Positions 11,748 through 16,986 of a stretch of 18,203 nucleotides of DNA are shown here, in pieces (the first letter of the stretch is position 1; every line of letters begins with the position of its first letter). Origin of the DNA: Lawsonibacter sp900766145 (lineage in GTDB: Bacteria > Bacillota > Clostridia > Oscillospirales > Oscillospiraceae); the NCBI RefSeq assembly GCF_030372275.1, contig NZ_JAUDDJ010000039.1. One strand, written 5' to 3'. Under the pieces are notes generated by a model. That model had not been told where the DNA came from, searched no databases, and saw only the letters and a program-made list of their open reading frames with translations. Made by a program: the position numbers and the translations under genes.

Positions 11748-13466
11748 ATGACAAATAATTTGAATCCATATCTGTTGCCAGGGCCAGCTTTCCCTAATAA
11801 AAACGGTGTATCGAATTACTCACTTTATCACAAAAAGCTTTCCAGCAGATTGAATACGACTACGGAAAAAACGATTTCCCCGCAACAGGAAGAATTGCAG
11901 ACATTGCTTACTACAGCTACGGCTACATATCTCAAAAAATTCAAAGTTGATAGCAGAGCTCCATACTATCTCCGTCACACGTTTGAACGGGACATGGAGT
12001 TATTTCCACATAGTTTTGCTCACCGGGTCATCTCAAAATATACTCAAGAGCTAGAAGATCATTTGGTTACAGATACAGCCATCTCTGAAGCATATTTTGA
12101 AGTTGAAACAGGAATGCGTACATTATCTGCAAAGTTTAATCGGTACGATCAAGAATTTTCGGTCTGGCTCACATTAGAAGATTTTACGAAGCAGGGGTAT
12201 ACTCGTTTCCTTTTCCTGAGCGAACAGAGTGCTGGCACTTGCGAAACATGTAATGCCTATCACGGGCATGTATTTTCGATTGCGGATGTTCCAATTCCTC
12301 CACTGCATCCAAATTGTCGCTGTGAGCTACTGGTCATGGACTCCCAGACAGAACTGTTATATAAAATGGATGAACAGGCCTTTATTCAGCGTTTTTATTC
12401 AGAAAGAAGAGGAACAACTGGTGGTATCTACTTAATTGACCATAGTACATTTCCATTTGGAATTTCTGCAGAGCGCATTACAAAAATTCCCATTGTTTCA
12501 GAGCACATGGTTCTGAATTACGACCAAAACATTTTGGATCAAGATGGAACATATAACTTGGCCTCTGCGGTTGCGTCTTATTTATCGAGTCTCTGGAAGG
12601 ACGGAGAAAATTTGATTGATGCTCTGCTGAATGCCCAAGCAGAGCGTAGTGGACGTAAATGGGATAACTTTAGTAGCTTTCTGGACTGGTTGACCTTTGG
12701 AATTGTCAGTGGTGCGTGGGGTGGCATTGTTTCTAACTTCGATGCGATGGTAGAAGATCCGAATCTGTATAGTATCGTAAACTTTTTTACATTTGGAACA
12801 TTAGACACACTCTCGGGTGCAATAGCACCAGAAGAACCCTGGTCATTGGAGCATTGGCTAGACATCATTGGTACAGTATTAATTGTCTATTCTGCGTATA
12901 AAGCTGCCATCAACGTAAAGGAAATCCTGTCTGGAAGCACCGACGATGCGCTGCGTGCAGCTGGTACATTGACAGATGATGTGGATGACCTTATTCGAAA
13001 TGCGGGGCTGACACCTTCTCAAATCGATGATATAATTAAAGCACCAAAAGGCCAGCGGCCGAATCCCAGTACATATCTTTCTCAGGAATATATCGATCAA
13101 CATTTAGATTTGTTTCGCGGTGGCGCAACAAAATTCTATGCAAAGGCCCCTACGGGGGAGGTAGGACCGCCGGATGGGACATTTGTATTTCCTTCCACCT
13201 ATGTAGATGATATAATTGCAAAGGCTAACGGGGATGTTAGTATTCTGGAGGAGTTGTTAGGATTTGAACCAGGATACTTGGGCGATCACCCTGTCAGAGT
13301 AGATATTATTAATCCCAGCGGGCTTCGTATTCCTAGCGGGAATGAAATTGGAGCCAATCAATATTGGATTCCGGGAGGATACACTGCAGGAGGCATTCCT
13401 GAAGCAATTATAGACCGGCCGCGCGTGGGAGAATACACAGTGAGTTCCATATTTACAGAAAGATGA
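11748..13466 (+). CDS. MuF-domain polymorphic toxin-like protein
   Basis: A 572-residue protein from ATG 11748, 7 bases behind AGGAGG. Residues about 75-200 carry the signature of phage Mu gpF/SPP1 gp7-type minor head proteins: SAGTCETCNAYHGHVFSI (Cys165, Cys168) and IPPLHPNCRCELLV (His187, Cys190, Cys192). Residues about 305-390 are hydrophobic and Gly/aromatic-rich, like pretoxin segments. After an Asp-rich linker, residues about 433-572 form a distinct C-terminal region (YLSQEYIDQHLDLFRGG..., LRIPSGNEIGANQYWIPGGYTAGGIPEAIID) resembling the variable toxin end of MuF polymorphic toxins. Its activity is not recognised. No portal, capsid or other phage gene is nearby. The gene is visibly more AT-rich than the mob genes, suggesting separate acquisition. 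The small gene after it is the likely immunity partner. Confidence 0.75.
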   Translation: MTNNLNPYLLPGPAFPNKNGVSNYSLYHKKLSSRLNTTTEKTISPQQEELQTLLTTATATYLKKFKVDSRAPYYLRHTFERDMELFPHSFAHRVISKYTQELEDHLVTDTAISEAYFEVETGMRTLSAKFNRYDQEFSVWLTLEDFTKQGYTRFLFLSEQSAGTCETCNAYHGHVFSIADVPIPPLHPNCRCELLVMDSQTELLYKMDEQAFIQRFYSERRGTTGGIYLIDHSTFPFGISAERITKIPIVSEHMVLNYDQNILDQDGTYNLASAVASYLSSLWKDGENLIDALLNAQAERSGRKWDNFSSFLDWLTFGIVSGAWGGIVSNFDAMVEDPNLYSIVNFFTFGTLDTLSGAIAPEEPWSLEHWLDIIGTVLIVYSAYKAAINVKEILSGSTDDALRAAGTLTDDVDDLIRNAGLTPSQIDDIIKAPKGQRPNPSTYLSQEYIDQHLDLFRGGATKFYAKAPTGEVGPPDGTFVFPSTYVDDIIAKANGDVSILEELLGFEPGYLGDHPVRVDIINPSGLRIPSGNEIGANQYWIPGGYTAGGIPEAIIDRPRVGEYTVSSIFTER

Positions 13467-13524
13467 TTATGCCATAGTATGTTTTATACTTGGCGGATGA
13501 CAATTTTTAAGGGAAGGAGAACGA

Positions 13525-13556
13525 ATGAAAACCACCTGGTTGGAGGTGGTTTTCAT
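13525..13556 (+). promoter_or_regulatory. Perfect hairpin covering the start codon of the immunity-like gene
   Basis: ATGAAAACCACC (13525-13536) is the exact reverse complement of GGTGGTTTTCAT (13545-13556), with an 8-base loop. The descending arm ends in TTTTCATTAT. The structure starts at the ATG itself, so it could limit translation or act as a partial terminator between toxin and downstream gene. Confidence 0.7.
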
Positions 13557-13770
13557 TATATGTATAATTATGATAATTTTTGAAGAGAGTGGCATCAAAA
13601 TATTAGAAGCAGATGGAACATATTATCTTGGATATGAAGATGGTGCGCATATGTCTCGTTACTGGGAAATTGAGATTTCAAAAGAGGATGCCGATAAAGT
13701 CATGCAGGATGTCAAGTACGCGATAAAACTCGTTCTGGACTATCAAAATAAACAGTGGGGTCTGGTTTAA
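13525..13770 (+). CDS. Candidate immunity protein for the MuF toxin
   Basis: An 81-residue protein starting 58 bases after the toxin gene, with a strong GGAAGGAG ribosome site. The N-terminus is hydrophobic (WLEVVFIICIIMIIF). The rest is acidic (EESGIKILEADGTYYLGYEDGAHMSRYWEIEISKEDADKVMQD...), which suits binding a toxin. If Met16 (13570) were the true start the protein would be soluble, but no ribosome site serves that codon. It shares the AT-rich composition of the toxin gene and nothing else separates them. The immunity role is inferred from position, size and charge. Confidence 0.55.
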   Translation: MKTTWLEVVFIICIIMIIFEESGIKILEADGTYYLGYEDGAHMSRYWEIEISKEDADKVMQDVKYAIKLVLDYQNKQWGLV

Positions 13771-13794
13771 GAGGAGTCTTCCGCATTGCGAGCT

Positions 13795-13816
13795 TGACCC
13801 ACACGCTGACCCACAT
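13795..13816 (+). repeat. Paired arm-type repeats at the right end of element 2
   Basis: TGACCCACAC at 13795-13804 and TGACCCACAT at 13807-13816, 12 bases apart. These are exactly the two variants, in the same spacing, found at 7526-7547 on the opposite strand. Confidence 0.7.
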
Positions 13817-13854
13817 GGGGAAAGGACTATACGGAACCAACGGAGTAAAGAGTG

Positions 13855-13871
13855 CTGCCGACCTCATCCTT
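13855..13871 (-). repeat. Inverted 17-bp copy of the att core
   Basis: Read on the minus strand this is AAGGATGAGGTCGGCAG, identical to 7429-7445 of the second att copy. It includes the bases that distinguish that copy from the host tRNA. It lies about 60 bases inside the third att copy, in opposite orientation. Confidence 0.7.
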
Positions 13872-13929
13872 TTGGAGCAAAAAGGACCGGAAAGCGTTGA
13901 AAATCAAGGGCTGGAAGGCTCCCAACCAG

Positions 13930-13974
13930 TTGGTAAGGATGAGGTCTCCGGTTCAAATCCGGATAGCAGCTCCA
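13930..13974 (+). repeat. Third tRNA-Thr 3' copy (att junction between elements 2 and 3)
   Basis: 45 bases identical to 867-911 of the intact tRNA-Thr gene, from the anticodon loop to CCA. The 5' half of the tRNA is missing. Identity with the first copy means that recombination between them could remove elements 1 and 2 together. Confidence 0.93.
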
Positions 13975-13978
13975 CAAT

Positions 13979-14012
13979 AACCGCTCTTTTCGTTAAGAAA
14001 AGGGCGGTTTTG
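13979..14012 (+). terminator. Terminator after the third att copy
   Basis: AACCGC-TCTTTTC (13979-13991) pairs with GAAAAGG-GCGGTT (13997-14009), then TTTTG. It occupies the same place as the terminators behind the other two tRNA-Thr 3' ends, but its sequence is different. Confidence 0.75.
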
Positions 14013-14091
14013 TTGTATCTACGGAACTTTATTGTCGTGATAAAACATACGGGTTGGCGGTTGACCACACATTCAGCCACAGACAGCAATA

Positions 14092-14126
14092 CAAGGCCTC
14101 TGGAGGATTGCGCTCCAGAGGCCTTG
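14092..14126 (-). terminator. Terminator-like hairpin downstream of integrase 3
   Basis: A perfect stem (CAAGGCCTCTGGAG at 14092-14105 with CTCCAGAGGCCTTG at 14113-14126) and 7-base loop, 8 bases beyond the integrase stop codon. The following minus-strand sequence has only a weak T content (TATTG). Confidence 0.6.
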
Positions 14127-14133
14127 CTGTGTC

Positions 14134-15567
14134 TCAGCTCACTTTTTGTTCCTGTTTCAGCCGTTCTTTTTCACCGGTGATCTCCGCATTCATTTGCTGG
14201 ATTAGATCGGCCAGCAGTCCCTCGCACTCCTCTCTGGTTTTGGCGTACACATTGCGGGCGTGTTTTTTACCGTCTGGCCAGATAGGGGAGTAGCGGCCTT
14301 CCCACAGGTGGTCGTTGATCTGGCTGATACAGCCGGTGCCTGGCTTGCGGCGCTTGCCCTTGTGGGGCTGAAAGGTGCTGGGGGCGGGTTTTCTGGGAGC
14401 GGCTTCCGCTTCTGTTTTCGGAGCTTTCTTCCCGATTCCCTGGTCGATCTTTGCCGCCGCTGTGCGCTGCATCTCATCGGTGACATGGGCATAGATGTTT
14501 AATGTGGTGGTGCTGGACACATGGCCGATGATGGTGGAGAGGGTTTTGACATCCATGCCGTGCTCCAGGGAGGCGGTGGCAAAGGTATGGCGCAGGTCGT
14601 GGAAGCGGATGTGGTTACATTCTGCCCGTTCCAGAACCGTAGACAATCGCTTTCGCACTGCCGCTGGGTCCATGGGGGAGTCCTCTTTCACCGGGGAGGG
14701 GAACATCCACCGAGAGGTACTGGAACTTTTGTAGGTTTCCAGTACACTTAGAACCGGGGCGGGGAGGACAACACTGCGGTTGGAGGCTTTTGTCTTTGGC
14801 TGGGACACCACCAGTTCCCCTCGCACTCGATGCACCTGACGCTCTACCCGCAGAGCACCGGTGCTGAAATTAAGGTCATCCCACTGGAGGGCGCAGATTT
14901 CGCCCCGGCGCAAGCCCGTGGACAGCTCCAGCAGGAGCAGCTCATAGCACCCGTCCTCTCTGGCCTGAATGAGAAGCCGCTGGATTTCCTCCGGCGTCAG
15001 CACCTGCATTTCTCTGGCCTTGGCAGACGGTAATTTACATCCATCAGCAGGGTTGCGGGCAATGAGCTGCTCCTCCACTGCCTGGTTTAATGCCGCATGG
15101 AGGGTGGTGTGGATCCCCCGAACTGTCTGGTCGGACAGGCCTTCCCCGTATATCTCTGCTCGCAACAGTCTGCCGCCCTGCTTGGCCTGGGTGTAGAATT
15201 GCTGGATGTCTCCGGTGGTCAGCTTGTCCAGGGAAATTTGCCCCAGAGCAGGGATGATGTGTTGGTAGATCCGCCGCTCATAGGACATCTGGGTGTTGGG
15301 GCGCAGGGTGGGCTTCTTGTAGTCCTGGTACCAGTGGCTGAGCCAATCCCCCAGCCGTACACCTGCCTTTGGCTGTTCTGGTGGAGGTGTTTCCAGCTGC
15401 TCCCGCAGTTGGGCCAACTTTTTTGCACACTCTGCCTGAGTTTTGGCCAGGATATTTTTGGTAATGGGCAATCCTTTTTCATTACGCCCCACCACATATC
15501 TGCCCTCCCAGCGCCCGTCCTTTCTCAGGTGGATACTGCCGTCGCCGCGTTTTCTGCGTTTTGCCAT
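14134..15567 (-). CDS. int: Tyrosine recombinase of element 3 with arm-binding domain at both ends
   Basis: A 477-residue integrase, about 90 residues longer than integrase 2. The N-terminal AP2-like arm-binding domain is at residues 9-54 (GDGSIHLRKDGRWEGRY...AKTQAEC). The core-binding domain spans about 70-180. Catalytic residues are Arg220 (TGLRRGE), His323/Arg326 (HDLRHTF), His349 (IGH) and Tyr359 (LNIYAH). After a basic linker, residues 410-455 repeat the N-terminal pattern (GTGCISQINDHLWEGRY...AKTREEC), a second arm-binding-like domain not found in the other two integrases. The start at 15567 has GGAGAGGAG upstream, which lies inside the 3' part of a broken integrase frame. It reads towards the 13930-13974 att. 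Confidence 0.96.
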   Translation of the reverse strand: MAKRRKRGDGSIHLRKDGRWEGRYVVGRNEKGLPITKNILAKTQAECAKKLAQLREQLETPPPEQPKAGVRLGDWLSHWYQDYKKPTLRPNTQMSYERRIYQHIIPALGQISLDKLTTGDIQQFYTQAKQGGRLLRAEIYGEGLSDQTVRGIHTTLHAALNQAVEEQLIARNPADGCKLPSAKAREMQVLTPEEIQRLLIQAREDGCYELLLLELSTGLRRGEICALQWDDLNFSTGALRVERQVHRVRGELVVSQPKTKASNRSVVLPAPVLSVLETYKSSSTSRWMFPSPVKEDSPMDPAAVRKRLSTVLERAECNHIRFHDLRHTFATASLEHGMDVKTLSTIIGHVSSTTTLNIYAHVTDEMQRTAAAKIDQGIGKKAPKTEAEAAPRKPAPSTFQPHKGKRRKPGTGCISQINDHLWEGRYSPIWPDGKKHARNVYAKTREECEGLLADLIQQMNAEITGEKERLKQEQKVS

Positions 15568-15762
15568 GGAGCCATCTCCTCTCCTAAATAGTCAGTGAGA
15601 AAGCCGCCTACAATTTCTGCGGCTTTCTGGTGCATATCGCTTGTGGTATGCGTATAGGTATCGACGGTGAAGCTGGCCTTTGTATGACCCAGGATGCTGG
15701 ACAAGGTTTTGGCGTCTACCCCATTGGCCAGTGCATGGGTAGCGAATGTGTGGCGCAGATCG
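15525..15762 (-). pseudogene. Broken integrase, C-terminal fragment only
   Basis: Read on the minus strand, an open frame from about 15762 gives DLRHTFATHALANGVDAKTL, then a LGH motif and DTYTHTTSDMHQKAAEIVGGF. This is the C-terminal third of a tyrosine recombinase with the HxxR region, the second His and the nucleophile Tyr. Everything before DLRHTF is gone. The sequence upstream (GTAATTACGCAT...) is unrelated. The frame stops at 15525-15527, inside the integrase 3 gene, whose ATG and ribosome site it overlaps. It differs from all three intact integrases, so a fourth integrase once lay here. Confidence 0.85.
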
Positions 15763-15909
15763 GGTAATTACGCATAACCACCAAGACAAAAAAATAGAAA
15801 AAACCAGGCAGTCACCGCAAAAGCAAGCCCTTGTGACAAAATTGAACATCCAGAAAAGAGCACGATTAGACAATCGTGCTTTTTTCTTTGCCCAAAGGAG
15901 GTGCCGAGA
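15763..15909 (+). promoter_or_regulatory. repA leader with terminator/attenuator hairpin
   Basis: About 150 bases without a gene. A perfect 9-bp hairpin (AGCACGATT at 15859-15867, AATCGTGCT at 15872-15880) followed by TTTTTC has the form of an intrinsic terminator on the repA strand. It sits only 30 bases before the start codon. The repA ribosome site AAAGGAGG follows. This arrangement suggests attenuation of repA rather than the end of an upstream gene, since no plus-strand gene precedes it. Confidence 0.6.
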
Positions 15910-16872
15910 ATGGCAGAAGCCGGCATATCGGATTATTTTTATGGAGATGAGGCAGAGCAGTTTATTTATTTTCGCATCCCTCGTCTGCTTATCACAGACC
16001 CCCGCTTCAAGCACCTGTCCACGGACGCCAAACTGCTGTATGGTATGCTGTTAGACCGTATGAGCTTGTCCGTCAAGAACGGCTGGTATGACGAGGATGG
16101 GCGCGTGTATATCTACTACACCGTGGAAGAAATCTGCGATGATATGAATTGTGGCCGGGACAAGGCCATGAAAATGCTGGCAGACCTGGACACCCGGAAA
16201 GGCGTGGGCCTGATCAACCGCATCAAGCAGGGGCAGGGTAAGCCTACAAAACTCTATGTGAGACGCTTTACCACCGGCTCCGTCCCCCCGCAGCCACCAC
16301 AACCGGAGAAGCCTCCTTTTATACCCTCTCCAGACATCGAATTTTCCGGCGTGCAGACATCGGATTTTCCGACCTCTACACATCGAGAAATCCGACTTGC
16401 AGGCGTCGAGAAAACCGACCCTAATTATACTAAGTTAAATCATCCTGATTTTAACCATCCTGATCCATCCACCTATCCCCCCAGCCCCCAGCGGCCTGTC
16501 ACCGCGGCAGCGGGCAGATTGGAGATGGAGCGATACGAGCAGAGAGAGCAAATCAAAGAAAATATCGACTACGACCATCTGCTCCGGGAGCACCCATACG
16601 ACGATGTGGAAAGCCTCCTGGAGCTGATCGTAGATGTGGTATCCAGCACCGCTGTCACCATCCGCATTGGCAAGGAGGTTCTGCCTGCGGAAACAGTCAA
16701 GCGACGATTTTTAGAGCTGGACAGCTCCCACATCGCCTATGTGATCGAATCCCTGAATCAGACCACCACGAAAATCAATAACATCCGGGCCTATCTGCTC
16801 ACGGCGCTATATAACGCGCCGGTGACGATAGGCCCTTACTATTCCGCCGCTGTGCGGCATGACTTTGGCTGA
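15910..16872 (+). CDS. repA: Replication initiator protein A (RepA N-terminal domain family)
   Basis: A 320-residue protein. The N-terminal 115 residues (YFYGDEAEQFIYFRIPRLLITDPRFKHLSTDAKLLYGMLLDRMSLS..., DDMNCGRDKAMKMLADLD) are the winged-helix RepA_N domain of plasmid and integrative-element initiators. A Pro-rich linker (PPQPPQPEKPPF) and low-complexity middle follow. A C-terminal helical domain (about 190-315) contains YDHLLREHPYDDVESLLELIVDVV, a form seen in element-borne RepA proteins. Start at ATG 15910, 8 bases behind GGAGG, preferred over GTG 15901. It would start autonomous replication of the excised circle. ParB-like gene follows after 114 bases. Confidence 0.9.
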   Translation: MAEAGISDYFYGDEAEQFIYFRIPRLLITDPRFKHLSTDAKLLYGMLLDRMSLSVKNGWYDEDGRVYIYYTVEEICDDMNCGRDKAMKMLADLDTRKGVGLINRIKQGQGKPTKLYVRRFTTGSVPPQPPQPEKPPFIPSPDIEFSGVQTSDFPTSTHREIRLAGVEKTDPNYTKLNHPDFNHPDPSTYPPSPQRPVTAAAGRLEMERYEQREQIKENIDYDHLLREHPYDDVESLLELIVDVVSSTAVTIRIGKEVLPAETVKRRFLELDSSHIAYVIESLNQTTTKINNIRAYLLTALYNAPVTIGPYYSAAVRHDFG

Positions 16873-16877
16873 AATTG

Positions 16878-16956
16878 AATCTCACCATGAGACACAAAAG
16901 CGGCAAAAACTTATTTTTCAAGCCGGAACATAATTAAATCTCACCGTGAGACGCAA
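16878..16956. promoter_or_regulatory. Two dyad sites between repA and parB
   Basis: A near-identical 20-mer occurs at 16878-16897 and 16937-16956 (AATCTCACCATGAGACACAA and its variant with G at positions 10 and 17). Each contains the perfect dyad TCTCA-N3-TGAGA. The starts are 59 bases apart and both lie in the 114-base gap upstream of the ParB-like gene. They may be parS-like binding sites for that protein or operators for autoregulation. Confidence 0.65.
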
Positions 16957-16986
16957 TTTTAAGCAATATTTTAAGGAGGAAACTAT

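Larger units (their letters stand above)
7469..13974. mobile_element. Integrative mobilizable element 2 (about 6.5 kb) with toxin cargo
   Basis: Bounded by tRNA-Thr 3' copies at 7424-7468 and 13930-13974. It encodes an integrase reading towards the left att, a small upstream gene, a relaxase with a nested second gene, MobC, a probable oriT and a MuF-type toxin/immunity-like cargo. No type IV secretion genes are present, so transfer would need a helper such as element 3 or another conjugative element. TGACCCACA repeats lie near both ends. Confidence 0.88.

Noticed and set aside
15592..16014. 140-codon minus-strand frame across the integrase remnant and repA start
   Set aside because: It uses a different frame from the recognisable integrase fragment and spans non-coding leader; a shadow frame.
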